Positions 1-8,023 are shown, counted from the first letter of the stretch. The stretch: DNA of 64,000 nt from Flavobacterium sp. 9AF (GCF_902506265.1 NZ_LR733556.1:1045106-1109105), one strand, 5' to 3'. Translations and numbers: made by a program. The notes: generated by a model not told the origin, from the letters alone.

Positions 1-210
1 AAATTCTAAAACGAATTGGTTTCTTGTATCTGTAATTGGGAAATTTTCCATGAAGGTATTGTAAAGTCCTTCATTGCCTCTTTCGTCTGATTTTGTTTCT
101 AGTTGAAAAAAATCTTTAAATGATTTTACCTGAATATCTAGAAAATCTGGATAATTAGGAATGTTCTTCGTAGAAGCAAAATTTAATCTTTCAGTCTGAT
201 TTGTTATCAT
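1..210 (-). CDS. rpoB: RNA polymerase beta subunit, N-terminal part (cut by window edge)
   Basis: Reading leftwards from ATG at 210, the first 70 codons give [20 protein letters not shown] followed by [11 protein letters not shown], the typical N-terminus of Bacteroidota RpoB. The rest lies beyond the left edge. RpoB is the catalytic beta subunit of RNA polymerase. The gene follows rplL, as in nearly all bacteria, and is separated from it by 249 bp that contain a hairpin. No Shine-Dalgarno sequence is visible, which is usual in this group. Identity is from sequence recognition plus gene order. Confidence 0.96.
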   Translation of the reverse strand, partial: MITNQTERLNFASTKNIPNYPDFLDIQVKSFKDFFQLETKSDERGNEGLYNTFMENFPITDTRNQFVLEF

Positions 211-399
211 CAATGGACAAAATTTTGATTTAAAAAAAGTAATTTTTTTGTGTAAAACACTATTTTAATTTATACTTCCTTTTAATATAATTAACACATC
301 TTTAAAGATAGACCAGGAAAGATAGTCTATTTTTTTTCTTCGTATTAATTACAAGATTTCATAAAGAAATTAAAAACATAATTTTCTTATACGAAAAAT

Positions 400-437
400 G
401 GTTTAGGCCTTTGAGAATAAATCTCAAGGCCTAAACC
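400..437 (-). terminator. rplL-rpoB intercistronic hairpin (attenuator or processing site)
   Basis: An inverted repeat (GGTTTAGGCC near 400-409, GGCCTAAACC at 428-437, plus TTGAGA/TCTCAA inside, one bulged base) sits 23 bp after the rplL stop. On the minus strand it is followed by only a short T run (ATTTTTCG), so partial termination or RNA processing is more likely than full termination, as known for the equivalent place in E. coli. Confidence 0.7.
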
Positions 438-459
438 TGGTTTTATACCTAAGTTTAAC

Positions 460-828
460 TTATTTAAGCTCAACTACAGCACCAGCTTCTTCTAAAGCTT
501 TCTTAAGACCTTCAGCCTCATCTTTAGAAACTCCTTCTTTAACATTTGCAGGAGCACCGTCTACCATATCTTTAGCTTCTTTAAGACCTAAACCTGTTAA
601 TTCTTTAACCGCTTTAACAACTGCTAATTTAGAAGCACCTGCATCTTTCAATACAACAGTGAATTCAGTTTGCTCAGCAGCAACAGCAGCATCACCAGGA
701 CCAGCCACAACAACTGCAGCAGCAGCTGGCTCGATACCATAGTCATCTTTTAATATTGTTGCTAATTCATTAACTTCTTTTACAGTTAAGTTAACTAATT
801 GTTCTGCGAATTGTTTCAAATCTGCCAT
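460..828 (-). CDS. rplL: 50S ribosomal protein L7/L12
   Basis: A 122-residue acidic protein, the usual length. The N-terminal dimerisation helix region ([20 protein letters not shown]) is followed by an Ala/Gly-rich hinge near residues 35-50. The C-terminal domain carries the conserved [15 protein letters not shown] stretch that contacts translation GTPases. It forms the flexible stalk of the large subunit by binding L10, whose gene lies directly upstream. Separated from rplJ by 57 bp and very probably co-transcribed with it. Confidence 0.98.
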   Translation of the reverse strand: MADLKQFAEQLVNLTVKEVNELATILKDDYGIEPAAAAVVVAGPGDAAVAAEQTEFTVVLKDAGASKLAVVKAVKELTGLGLKEAKDMVDGAPANVKEGVSKDEAEGLKKALEEAGAVVELK

Positions 829-885
829 TTTTCTATCTTTTAAAATGTTTTGTAAAAATTATAATTTATTAATGTGCGTTCTTTA

Positions 886-1383
886 TTATTCAGCTGACTC
901 TTCTTTACCTTCTTGGTTTTGAAGTGCAGCAATAACTCTTTGAGCAGGTGATTGTAATAATCCGATGATTTCACCAATAACTTCAGCTCTAGATTTAATA
1001 GAAGCTAATTTATCTAAGTTTTCATCACCTATATATACATCCTCAGTAATGTAAGCACCTTTTAAGATTGGCTTACTACCTTTCTTACGAAATTCTTTTA
1101 TAATTTTAGCTGGAGCATTTGCAACATCAGCAATCATTATAGAAGTATTTCCTTTTAATACTGATGATAAATCACCAAAATCTGTATCAGAAGCTTCCAT
1201 TGCTTTTTCTAGCAATGTATTTTTAACTACTTCTAATTTGATTCCTGCTTTAAAACAAGCTCTTCTTAAGTTTGAAGTAGAATCTGCATCTAGTCCTGAA
1301 GTATCTGCTAAATAAATAACATTTACTCCCGCTAACTTTGCAGTTAAATCTTCAATAGCGATTGATTTTTCTTCTCTAGTCAT
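886..1383 (-). CDS. rplJ: 50S ribosomal protein L10
   Basis: A 165-residue protein matching L10: N-terminal MTREEKSIAIEDL rRNA-binding region, the VKNTLLEKAME segment, and a C-terminal helix that anchors L7/L12 dimers. It lies 23 bp after rplA, leaving no room for the long L10-binding leader known in enterobacteria. If there is autogenous control, its site must overlap the end of rplA. Part of the rplK-rplA-rplJ-rplL-rpoB series. Confidence 0.97.
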   Translation of the reverse strand: MTREEKSIAIEDLTAKLAGVNVIYLADTSGLDADSTSNLRRACFKAGIKLEVVKNTLLEKAMEASDTDFGDLSSVLKGNTSIMIADVANAPAKIIKEFRKKGSKPILKGAYITEDVYIGDENLDKLASIKSRAEVIGEIIGLLQSPAQRVIAALQNQEGKEESAE

Positions 1384-1406
1384 ACTAAAAATTTTTAACT
1401 ACCAAA

Positions 1407-2096
1407 TTATACTGCTTTAGGATCTAAAGCAATAGCAGGACTCATTGTACTTGATAAGTGTATAGACTTAATATAAGTACCTTTAGCTGCAGTTGGTTTT
1501 AATTTAATTAATGTTTGAATGATTTCATGTGCATTATCGTATATTTTATCAGCATCAAAAGATACTTTTCCAATACCCGCATGCACGATACCTGTTTTAT
1601 CAACTTTAAAGTCAATTTTACCCGATTTAACTTCTTGAACAGCTTTTGCAACATCCATAGTTACAGTACCTGTTTTAGGATTAGGCATTAAACCTCTTGG
1701 TCCTAAAATACGACCTAAAGGACCTAATTTACCCATTACAGCTGGCATAGTAATAATAACATCTACATCTGTCCAACCATCTTTTATTTTTTGAAGATAA
1801 TCGTCAAGACCTACATAGTCTGCACCAGCTTCTTTAGCTTCAGATTCTTTATCTGGAGTAACTAAAGCTAAAACACGTACATCTTTTCCTGTTCCATGAG
1901 GTAATGTTACTACACCTCTTACCATTTGATTCGCTTTTCTTGGATCTACTCCTAAACGAACAGCTATATCTACAGACTCATCAAATTTTGCAGAAGCAAC
2001 TACTTTAATTAATGCAGCAGCATCTTTTAATGTATATTGTTTGTTCTTCTCAATTTTTGAAGCAGCCTCTTTTTGTTTTTTTGTCAATTTTGCCAT
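1407..2096 (-). CDS. rplA: 50S ribosomal protein L1
   Basis: A 229-residue protein of normal L1 length with the conserved [20 protein letters not shown] motif near residues 125-145. L1 binds 23S rRNA at the L1 stalk and in many bacteria represses its own operon by binding the rplK leader. A candidate leader hairpin lies upstream of rplK. The gene follows rplK after 18 bp. Confidence 0.98.
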   Translation of the reverse strand: MAKLTKKQKEAASKIEKNKQYTLKDAAALIKVVASAKFDESVDIAVRLGVDPRKANQMVRGVVTLPHGTGKDVRVLALVTPDKESEAKEAGADYVGLDDYLQKIKDGWTDVDVIITMPAVMGKLGPLGRILGPRGLMPNPKTGTVTMDVAKAVQEVKSGKIDFKVDKTGIVHAGIGKVSFDADKIYDNAHEIIQTLIKLKPTAAKGTYIKSIHLSSTMSPAIALDPKAV

Positions 2097-2114
2097 GTCT
2101 AATTCTTTTAACGA

Positions 2115-2552
2115 TTAAAAAGGAGCATTTCCAGATACTGTTATACCCATAGATCTAGCAGTTCCAGCAACCATACTCATTGCTTTTTCAATTTCGAAAG
2201 CATTTAAGTCGGCCATCTTGTCTTCTGCTATAGTTCTAATTTGATCCCAAGTAACATTTGCTACTTTTTTACGATTTGGTTGTCCTGAACCAGACTTAAC
2301 TTTAGCTGCTTCTAATAATTGAATAGCAGCTGGTGGCGTTTTAACAACAAAGTCAAATGACTTGTCTTTATACACAGTAATTTGTACTGGTAAAACTTTG
2401 CCAGGTTTATCTTGAGTTCTAGCATTAAATTGCTTACAAAACTCCATGATGTTAACCCCAGCAGCCCCCAAAGCAGGTCCAACCGGTGGCGATGGATTCG
2501 CAGCACCTCCCTTAACTTGTAGTTTAACTACTTTACTAACTTCTTTTGCCAT
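2115..2552 (-). CDS. rplK: 50S ribosomal protein L11
   Basis: A 145-residue L11 with the proline-rich N-terminal signature [20 protein letters not shown] and the C-terminal 23S rRNA-binding domain ([19 protein letters not shown]). L11 forms the GTPase-associated centre and supports factor binding. It starts the rplKAJL segment 64 bp after nusG. No second start is plausible because the conserved N-terminus begins at this ATG. Confidence 0.98.
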   Translation of the reverse strand: MAKEVSKVVKLQVKGGAANPSPPVGPALGAAGVNIMEFCKQFNARTQDKPGKVLPVQITVYKDKSFDFVVKTPPAAIQLLEAAKVKSGSGQPNRKKVANVTWDQIRTIAEDKMADLNAFEIEKAMSMVAGTARSMGITVSGNAPF

Positions 2553-2568
2553 TTTTAAAAAAATTTAG

Positions 2569-2598
2569 CACATCTATCAATTGGAAGCGATTGATGTG
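2569..2598 (-). promoter_or_regulatory. Leader hairpin before rplK, candidate L1 autoregulatory site
   Basis: On the minus strand CACAT/ATGTG and CAAT/ATTG form two short stems separated by a one-sided internal loop, 17-46 nt before the rplK ATG. L1 is known to bind such asymmetric stem-loops ahead of rplK in other bacteria. The fit is by position and shape only. Confidence 0.4.
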
Positions 2599-2616
2599 AA
2601 TTGTATATGTAACTTA

Positions 2617-3168
2617 TTATATTTTTTCTACTTGCATAAAACTTAATTCTAATGGTGTTTTTCTTCCGAATATTTTCACCATTACTTCAAGTTTACGTTT
2701 TTCTTCATTGACTTTTTCAATAGAACCATTAAAACCATTAAAAGGTCCATCTATTACTTTCACAGTTTCTCCAACCGAAAAAGGAATAGCGATATTATCT
2801 ACTTTAACAGATAATTCATCTACTTTACCTAACATTCTGTTTACTTCAGACATCCTTAGAGGCACAGGTTCACCTCCTTTAGTTTCACCTAAAAAACCAA
2901 TTACACCAGGAATAGACTTAATAATATGCGGAACCTCTCCAGTAAGATTAGCTTCAACCATGATATAGCCAGGGAAATATACTTTTTCCTTAGCCATTTT
3001 TTTTCCATCTCTTATTTGAACTACTTTTTCAGTAGGTACTAAAACTTGAGAAACATAGTCAGATACTCCCAATCTAAGTGTTTCAGACTCAATATAAGCT
3101 TTAACTTTATTTTCCTGACCACTTACAGCCCTTACAACATACCATTTTTTCACATTATTATCCGCCAT
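2617..3168 (-). CDS. nusG: Transcription antitermination/elongation factor NusG
   Basis: A 183-residue NusG. The NGN domain begins KKWYVVRAVSGQENKVKAYI, contains the VYFPGYIMVEA strand, and the C-terminal KOW domain follows (PFSVGETVKVIDGPFNGFNG). It binds RNA polymerase and couples it to Rho or the ribosome. It starts 4 bp after secE, in the conserved secE-nusG-rplK order. Confidence 0.98.
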   Translation of the reverse strand: MADNNVKKWYVVRAVSGQENKVKAYIESETLRLGVSDYVSQVLVPTEKVVQIRDGKKMAKEKVYFPGYIMVEANLTGEVPHIIKSIPGVIGFLGETKGGEPVPLRMSEVNRMLGKVDELSVKVDNIAIPFSVGETVKVIDGPFNGFNGSIEKVNEEKRKLEVMVKIFGRKTPLELSFMQVEKI

Positions 3169-3172
3169 GATA

Positions 3173-3367
3173 TTATCTTAGTAAGTTATAAAAGCCTTCA
3201 AGAGCTTTAACAAACAATTGATCTACACCATAAGTCAAAAGCGCAAAAATAACTGAAAACAAAGCTACTATAATTGTTAAACGCTGAACTTCAGCCCATT
3301 CAGGCCAAGTTACATTAGATTTCAATTCTTGAAATGCTTCTGAAATATAATTAACAAAATTCGTCAT
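3173..3367 (-). CDS. secE: Preprotein translocase subunit SecE
   Basis: A 64-residue single-spanning membrane protein, the short form of SecE. It has an amphipathic N-terminal part with the conserved ELKSNVTWPEWAEVQRLT stretch, then one hydrophobic segment around residues 30-50. SecE clamps SecY in the Sec channel. It lies between tRNA-Trp and nusG, the usual place. Confidence 0.95.
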   Translation of the reverse strand: MTNFVNYISEAFQELKSNVTWPEWAEVQRLTIIVALFSVIFALLTYGVDQLFVKALEGFYNLLR

Positions 3368-3383
3368 TACTTTATATGATTTG

Positions 3384-3455
3384 CACGGGCGGAGGGATTC
3401 GAACCCCCATCAATGGTTTTGGAGACCACTATACTAGCCCTTGTACTACGCCCGT
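3384..3455 (-). tRNA. tRNA-Trp (CCA)
   Basis: A 72-nt cloverleaf on the minus strand. Acceptor ACGGGCG pairs with CGCCCGT, the anticodon loop is CTCCAAA (anticodon CCA), and the T-loop is TTCGAAT. The 3' CCA is not encoded. It sits between tuf and secE. Confidence 0.97.
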
Positions 3456-3462
3456 TTATTAT

Positions 3463-3488
3463 AAGCCAGTTGAAAAATCAACTGGCTT
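3463..3488 (-). terminator. Hairpin after tuf
   Basis: Perfect inverted repeat AAGCCAGTTGA/TCAACTGGCTT with a 4-nt loop, 24 bp beyond the tuf stop. The minus-strand side lacks a clean T tract, so it may end tuf mRNA only partly or act as a 3' stabiliser ahead of tRNA-Trp. Confidence 0.65.
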
Positions 3489-3512
3489 TTATTTATTTTA
3501 TAGACTTAAAAA

Positions 3513-4700
3513 TTAGTCTAAGATTTCAGTTACCTGACCAGCACCAACTGTTCTACCACCTTCACGAACTGCGAAACGTAATCCAACAGATAATGCAATA
3601 GCACTTAACAATTTAACTTCAATAGTTAAGTTATCACCTGGCATAACCATTTCTACACCAGCTGGTAAAGTAATAGTACCAGTTACGTCAGTTGTACGTA
3701 CATAAAACTGAGGACGGTAGTTATTATGGAATGGAGTATGACGTCCACCTTCTTCTTTTTTCAAGATATACACCTCTGCTTTGAAATGAGCGTGTGGTTT
3801 AACAGATCCTGGCTTAACAATAACCATTCCTCTTTTGATATCTTCTTTAGCAATACCTCTCAATAAGATACCTGCGTTATCTCCAGCCTCACCTCTATCT
3901 AAGATTTGACGGAACATTTCAATACCTGTAATAGTTGAAGTTAATTTCTCAGCACCCATACCAACGATTTCAACTGGATCTCCAGTGTTTGCAATACCAG
4001 TTTCGATACGACCTGTAGCAACAGTTCCACGACCCGTAATTGTAAATACGTCTTCAACTGGCATCAAGAATGGCTTATCAACATCACGAGCTGGTAATTC
4101 AATCCAGTTATCAACTGCTTCCATTAAAGCTAATACTGTATCAACCCATTTTGGCTCACCATTTAAAGCTCCTAATGCAGAACCTTGAACAACAGGACCA
4201 TTATCACCATCATATTGATAGAAAGATAATAAATCTCTAATTTCCATTTCAACAAGCTCTAATAACTCAGCATCATCAACCATATCAACTTTGTTCATGA
4301 AAACAACCATTCTTGGAACACCTACTTGGCGACCTAAAAGGATGTGTTCACGTGTTTGTGGCATAGGACCATCAGTAGCAGCAACTACTAAGATAGCTCC
4401 ATCCATTTGAGCAGCTCCAGTTACCATGTTCTTAACGTAATCCGCGTGACCTGGACAGTCAACGTGAGCATAGTGACGATTTGCTGTAGCATATTCTACG
4501 TGAGAAGTATTAATAGTAATACCTCTTTCTTTTTCTTCCGGTGCATTATCAATTTGATCAAACGATTTTGCTTCAGAATAACCAGCATCAGCTAACACTT
4601 TAGTTATTGCAGCAGTTAAAGTTGTTTTACCGTGATCTACGTGTCCAATAGTACCAATGTTTAAGTGTGGTTTGGAACGATCAAAATTTCCTTTTGCCAT
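3513..4700 (-). CDS. tuf: Elongation factor Tu
   Basis: A 395-residue EF-Tu. The G domain has GHVDHGKTT near residues 19-27, the DCPGHADYV switch II region and the NKVDMVDD specificity motif. Domains II and III follow and end in [15 protein letters not shown]. It delivers aminoacyl-tRNA to the ribosome. The tRNA genes directly upstream (57 bp) suggest co-transcription, as in the E. coli tufB operon. Confidence 0.99.
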   Translation of the reverse strand: MAKGNFDRSKPHLNIGTIGHVDHGKTTLTAAITKVLADAGYSEAKSFDQIDNAPEEKERGITINTSHVEYATANRHYAHVDCPGHADYVKNMVTGAAQMDGAILVVAATDGPMPQTREHILLGRQVGVPRMVVFMNKVDMVDDAELLELVEMEIRDLLSFYQYDGDNGPVVQGSALGALNGEPKWVDTVLALMEAVDNWIELPARDVDKPFLMPVEDVFTITGRGTVATGRIETGIANTGDPVEIVGMGAEKLTSTITGIEMFRQILDRGEAGDNAGILLRGIAKEDIKRGMVIVKPGSVKPHAHFKAEVYILKKEEGGRHTPFHNNYRPQFYVRTTDVTGTITLPAGVEMVMPGDNLTIEVKLLSAIALSVGLRFAVREGGRTVGAGQVTEILD

Positions 4701-4757
4701 GATTTAATAATTTAATCTTAGTTATTTATTAGTGTTCAAAAATTATAACATCTCCAG

Positions 4758-4829
4758 AGCCAATGACGGGATTTGAACCCGTGACCTCTTCCTTACCAAG
4801 GAAGCACTCTACCCCTGAGCTACACCGGC
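4758..4829 (-). tRNA. tRNA-Thr (GGT)
   Basis: A 72-nt cloverleaf on the minus strand. GCCGGTG pairs with CATTGGC, and the anticodon loop TTGGTAA between CTTCC and GGAAG gives GGT. No encoded CCA. Nearest tRNA to tuf. Confidence 0.96.
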
Positions 4830-4857
4830 TTACATCTGTCATCAACAGGAATGTTAG

Positions 4858-4938
4858 TGGGGAGAGCAGGATTCGAACCTGCGAAGGTTACCCAGCAGAT
4901 TTACAGTCTGCCCTCGTTGGCCGCTTGAGTATCTCCCC
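4858..4938 (-). tRNA. tRNA-Tyr (GTA)
   Basis: An 81-nt class II tRNA with a long variable arm. GGGGAGA pairs with TCTCCCC, and the anticodon stem GCAGA/TCTGC encloses CTGTAAA (GTA). A second copy at 10166-10246 differs by one base in the variable arm. Confidence 0.97.
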
Positions 4939-4971
4939 TAACTTTTTTATTATCAGTTGCTTATATTTAAG

Positions 4972-5045
4972 AGCCGATGGAGGGACTCGAACCCACGACC
5001 TGCTGATTACAAATCAGCTGCTCTAGCCAGCTGAGCTACACCGGC
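4972..5045 (-). tRNA. tRNA-Thr (TGT)
   Basis: A 74-nt cloverleaf. GCCGGTG pairs with CATCGGC, and the anticodon loop TTTGTAA between GCTGA and TCAGC gives TGT. First gene of the Thr-Tyr-Thr-tuf transcript. Confidence 0.96.
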
Positions 5046-5052
5046 AACACAA

Positions 5053-5080
5053 TAAAAAAGTCCGCTATTTCTAACGGACT
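5053..5080 (-). terminator. Terminator-like hairpin at start of tRNA-tuf transcript / end of hpf
   Basis: AGTCCG/CGGACT stem (5059-5064, 5075-5080) followed on the minus strand by TTTTTT. It would end hpf transcripts. Because the tRNA promoter lies just upstream, it would also occupy about +1 to +25 of the tRNA-tuf RNA. Confidence 0.75.
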
Positions 5081-5081
5081 G

Positions 5082-5111
5082 CAAATGTATAGAATTTATT
5101 TTTTATTCAAA
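5082..5111 (-). promoter_or_regulatory. Promoter of the tRNA-Thr-Tyr-Thr-tuf operon
   Basis: Minus strand: TTTG at 5108-5111, 18 nt spacer, then TACATTTG at 5082-5089, a strong match to the Bacteroidota TTTG/TAnnTTTG form. Predicted start near 5076. Confidence 0.75.
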
Positions 5112-5134
5112 ACTTTTTTTGTCTTTTTTTTTAA

Positions 5135-5437
5135 TTAAGCGTGAGCTCTTATTTTTTCTTTATATTTTACTAAAACTCTTTCAAGAGATTCTTCAGACGA
5201 ATCTACAGCTTCTTCAAAGGTTTTACACGTTTTTTTTACCACAAACTCGTCTCCTGGAACATTAATTTTTATCTCTACTGTTTTATTTTCTTTATCACTT
5301 GTGTTTTCTAATTTCAAAAACACTTCAGAAGAAATGACTTTATCAAAATATTTTTCCAATTTACCTAATCGCTCTTGAATAAAGTTAACTAATTTTTTGT
5401 CTACATTAAAGTTAACTGCCTGAACATTTACTTTCAT
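5135..5437 (-). CDS. hpf: Ribosome hibernation-promoting factor, short HPF/RaiA type
   Basis: A 100-residue single-domain protein of the HPF/YfiA fold (MKVNVQAVNFNVDKKLVNFI with ERLGKLEKYF, C-terminal basic KYKEKIRAHA). It lacks the long C-terminal dimerisation domain. It binds the 30S subunit and silences ribosomes in stationary phase. It follows xerC after 33 bp, probably one transcript, with a terminator downstream. Confidence 0.93.
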   Translation of the reverse strand: MKVNVQAVNFNVDKKLVNFIQERLGKLEKYFDKVISSEVFLKLENTSDKENKTVEIKINVPGDEFVVKKTCKTFEEAVDSSEESLERVLVKYKEKIRAHA

Positions 5438-5470
5438 ACTTTTAATAATTACATAGGTTAAACAAGTGAA

Positions 5471-6370
5471 TTATTTACGGTTTCTAGGATGCGTATCTTG
5501 ATACACTTTTTTTAACTCTGCGAGGCTACTATGAGTATATATTTGTGTAGAAGACAAACTAGCATGACCCAATAATTCTTTTACTGAATTTAAATCGGCA
5601 CCATTATTTAGCAAATGAGTTGCGAATGAATGCCTAAGAACGTGAGGACTCTTTTTCACCTTAAGAGACACACTACTAAAGTAATCATTAATTAAACGAT
5701 AGACAAATGATTCACTAACTTTATTTTTGTTTTTTGACAAAATTAACACTTCAGAAGTTACTCCTTCTAGCATTTCTAGGCGTAATTCTAAATATTTTTG
5801 AAGCAAAATAAGTGTACATTCTAGTAGAGGAATAATTCTTTCTTTATTTCTTTTACCTAGAACTTTTACAGTACGATTTGAAAAATCAATATTATGTATT
5901 TTTAAATTAATCAATTCTGCCCTCCTTATACCTGTTGTGTAAAACAATTCTAAGATTAATTGATTCCGTTTATCTTCAAAAACATTTTTTGAAAACTGAC
6001 TCACATCGAAAACCGCTTCCATTTCTTTTTCTGAAAATGGAACTTGAACTTTTTTTGGTGTTTTTAGAGATTTATGCTTTAACAAAGGATTAACTTGGAT
6101 TTGTTTTATCTTAAGCAGAAACTTATAAAAGGATTTTAAAGCAGACACTTTCCTATTAATAGACTTATTTGAAATTCCTTCTTCTACTAATAACACTATC
6201 CAACTTCTAATTAAAGGATAAATTACTGATTCCAAATTTATTTTATCATGTTTTTCATCTAAAAATTGCTGAAAACTTAAAATATCATTGCAATATGCAT
6301 TTACGGTAAGAGGAGAATACTTTTTCTCCTTAAGTAGATAATCCTGATATGCTTGAAAATTTGATGCCAT
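5471..6370 (-). CDS. xerC: Tyrosine recombinase, XerC/D type
   Basis: A 299-residue tyrosine recombinase with an N-terminal SAM-like core-binding domain (about 1-95). The catalytic domain has all expected residues: R149 (TGIRRAEL), K173 (GKRNKER), H243 and R246 (HVLRHSFATHLL), H269 (GHASLSSTQ) and nucleophile Y278 (IYTH). Position beside rpsU, hpf and tuf is the usual one in Flavobacteria, so this is the chromosomal dimer-resolution enzyme and not an island integrase. The only reasonable start, ATG 6370, sits directly behind a terminator T tract. Confidence 0.93.
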   Translation of the reverse strand: MASNFQAYQDYLLKEKKYSPLTVNAYCNDILSFQQFLDEKHDKINLESVIYPLIRSWIVLLVEEGISNKSINRKVSALKSFYKFLLKIKQIQVNPLLKHKSLKTPKKVQVPFSEKEMEAVFDVSQFSKNVFEDKRNQLILELFYTTGIRRAELINLKIHNIDFSNRTVKVLGKRNKERIIPLLECTLILLQKYLELRLEMLEGVTSEVLILSKNKNKVSESFVYRLINDYFSSVSLKVKKSPHVLRHSFATHLLNNGADLNSVKELLGHASLSSTQIYTHSSLAELKKVYQDTHPRNRK

Positions 6371-6416
6371 AAAAAAACCGTTAGAAACAAAGTTACACTT
6401 TATTCTCTAACGGTTT
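6371..6416 (-). terminator. rpsU terminator abutting the xerC start codon
   Basis: AACCGTTAGA/TCTAACGGTT stem (arms near 6376-6385 and 6406-6415) followed on the minus strand by TTTTTTT and then the xerC ATG. Strong intrinsic terminator for rpsU. It leaves xerC with no leader of its own. Confidence 0.85.
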
Positions 6417-6437
6417 TATATTTTTAATTCAAAAATA

Positions 6438-6632
6438 TTATGACTCTAAAGAATCTTTTAATCTTTGAATGTAAGCAGCTTTTTGAATAACAGCTCTTTT
6501 AACGATTGACGGTTTGTGGAAAGCTTGTCTCGCTCTTAATTGACGAACAGTTCCTGTTTTATCAAATTTTCTTTTGTAACGTTTTAACGCTTTATCGATA
6601 TTTTCTCCGTCTTTAATTGGAATAATTAACAT
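6438..6632 (-). CDS. rpsU: 30S ribosomal protein bS21
   Basis: A 64-residue basic protein beginning MLIIPIKDGENIDKALKRYK, with the arginine-rich GTVRQLRARQAFHKPS region: bS21. In F. johnsoniae bS21 helps hide the anti-Shine-Dalgarno end of 16S rRNA. Unlike its neighbours this gene has an extended Shine-Dalgarno sequence and its own promoter, which fits known autoregulation of rpsU in that organism. Confidence 0.97.
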   Translation of the reverse strand: MLIIPIKDGENIDKALKRYKRKFDKTGTVRQLRARQAFHKPSIVKRAVIQKAAYIQRLKDSLES

Positions 6633-6640
6633 AATTTAGG

Positions 6641-6650
6641 CACCCCCTTT
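6641..6650 (-). promoter_or_regulatory. Extended Shine-Dalgarno of rpsU
   Basis: Minus strand AAAGGGGGTG can pair over ten bases (one G-U) with the 16S rRNA 3' end CACCUCCUUU, eight bases before the rpsU ATG. Exceptional in a genome where most genes shown here have no such sequence. Confidence 0.85.
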
Positions 6651-6661
6651 CATTTAGACCG

Positions 6662-6669
6662 CAAAATTA
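6662..6669 (-). promoter_or_regulatory. rpsU promoter, -7 box
   Basis: Minus strand TAATTTTG, a perfect TAnnTTTG, 29 bp before the rpsU ATG. No clear TTTG at -33. Confidence 0.65.
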
Positions 6670-6725
6670 TAATTTTATTTTTAAATATGAATAATAAATT
6701 ATGAATTATTTTTATAATTTCTTTT

Positions 6726-6808
6726 TAGCCCTGATGGAAGCGACATCCTTTTTTGTTGTCAAACGGGGTTGATAACAAAAAAGATATAGCGGACAGCAGG
6801 ATAGAGCT
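6726..6808. ncRNA. Structured intergenic RNA element of the kind repeated in Flavobacteria
   Basis: A 15-bp stem (6748-6762 with 6769-6783, one G-U, loop ACGGGG) is enclosed by AGCCCTGATGGAAGC on the left and ATATAGC...GCAGGATAGAGCT on the right, with CCTG/CAGG and AGC/GCT pairing outside. I recognise this arrangement as recurring between genes in flavobacterial genomes. It may correspond to the Flavo-1 RNA motif, but I could not check. It lies between acyl-CoA dehydrogenase and rpsU. Coding strand undecided. Confidence 0.6.
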
Positions 6809-6816
6809 TCTAAAAA

Positions 6817-7986
6817 TTATTCTACAGCGGGCTTATAATTTTTATTATCAATTATCATTTTTGAAAGAATCTCTTTTAAAATTTCTGAAGTTCCTCCTCC
6901 GATAGGTCCTAAACGACTATCTCTAAACAATCGAGCCAATGGATATTCTTCCATATAACCATAACCTCCTAGCATTTGTAAACAACTGTATATGGTTTCA
7001 TCTGCCACTTTTGTAGATTTTAATTTAGCCATTGTTGCTTCTTTAACAACATATTCTCCATTATTTAAACGAGCTATAGCTTCATAATTAAAAACCTTAC
7101 AATGTTCCACATCTGTAGTATGTTCTACTATTTTATGTCTTAATGCTTGGAACTTATCAATTGATTTTCCAAAAGCTTCTCTTTGCGACATATATTCTAA
7201 AGTATACTCTATCGCGTAATCAGCTCTTGCATGTGCATTGATAGCCATAACCAATCTTTCCAAAGCAAAATGTTGCATGATATATGGAAATCCTTTACCT
7301 TCTTCTCCCATTAAGTTTTCTAAAGGAATAGCTACATTATCAAAAGAAATTTCTGCTGTATCAGATGCTCTCCAACCTAATTTATCCAATTTTGTAGCAT
7401 TTACACCTGGAGTATTTGTTTCAATTAAAAAAATACTAATACCTTTATTTCCTAACTCTGGGTTTGTTTTAGCAGCAACTACATAATAATCGGCATATAC
7501 GCCATTTGTAATAAATGTTTTAGAACCATTAAGGATATATTGATTTCCTTTTTTTATAGCTGTTGTTCTCATTCCAGCCACATCACTCCCTCCAAAAGGT
7601 TCTGTAATACATAGAGCCCCAATTTTATCACCTGAAATACTAGGTGCTAAAAAATTTTCTTTAATTTGTTCACTTCCTTCCGCATTCAAATGTGTCATTG
7701 CTAAATAAGAATGAGCCCACATAGCAGCAGCAAATCCAGCTGATTTTATTTTTTGAAGTTCTTCCAAAAAGATTACGGTATAAAATAAATCTAAATTAAG
7801 TCCTCCATAGGCTTCAGGATATTTTAATCCAAAGAAACCCATTTCTCCAAATTTTTTCCAAATAAAACGTTCAATAGTACCGCTTTTTTCCCATTTTTCT
7901 ATATGAGGTACGACTTCTTTTTGTAAAAAATCTCTAAAACTAGATCTAAATAATTGATGTTCTTCTGTGAAGTATTTTGAATTCAT
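6817..7986 (-). CDS. Acyl-CoA dehydrogenase family protein
   Basis: About 389 residues, the family's usual length. Seen: N-terminal helical domain, the FAD-contact stretch CITEPFGGSDVAGM, the TFITNGVYADY strand, and the C-terminal QMLGGYGYMEEYPLARLFRD segment. Near the end IGGGTSEI stands where many members have a YEGT glutamate, so the catalytic base probably lies on another helix, as in long-chain and isovaleryl enzymes. Substrate not predictable. ATG 7986 (MNSKYF) is preferred over an upstream TTG. Confidence 0.92.
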   Translation of the reverse strand: MNSKYFTEEHQLFRSSFRDFLQKEVVPHIEKWEKSGTIERFIWKKFGEMGFFGLKYPEAYGGLNLDLFYTVIFLEELQKIKSAGFAAAMWAHSYLAMTHLNAEGSEQIKENFLAPSISGDKIGALCITEPFGGSDVAGMRTTAIKKGNQYILNGSKTFITNGVYADYYVVAAKTNPELGNKGISIFLIETNTPGVNATKLDKLGWRASDTAEISFDNVAIPLENLMGEEGKGFPYIMQHFALERLVMAINAHARADYAIEYTLEYMSQREAFGKSIDKFQALRHKIVEHTTDVEHCKVFNYEAIARLNNGEYVVKEATMAKLKSTKVADETIYSCLQMLGGYGYMEEYPLARLFRDSRLGPIGGGTSEILKEILSKMIIDNKNYKPAVE

Positions 7987-8023
7987 AAATCTCAAACTGA
8001 TTTGATTAAATTGAGTTATTTTT

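Noticed and set aside
5471..6370. Tyrosine recombinase as an island integrase
   Set aside because: Its place between hpf and rpsU is the standard flavobacterial location of xerC, and no attachment repeats surround it.
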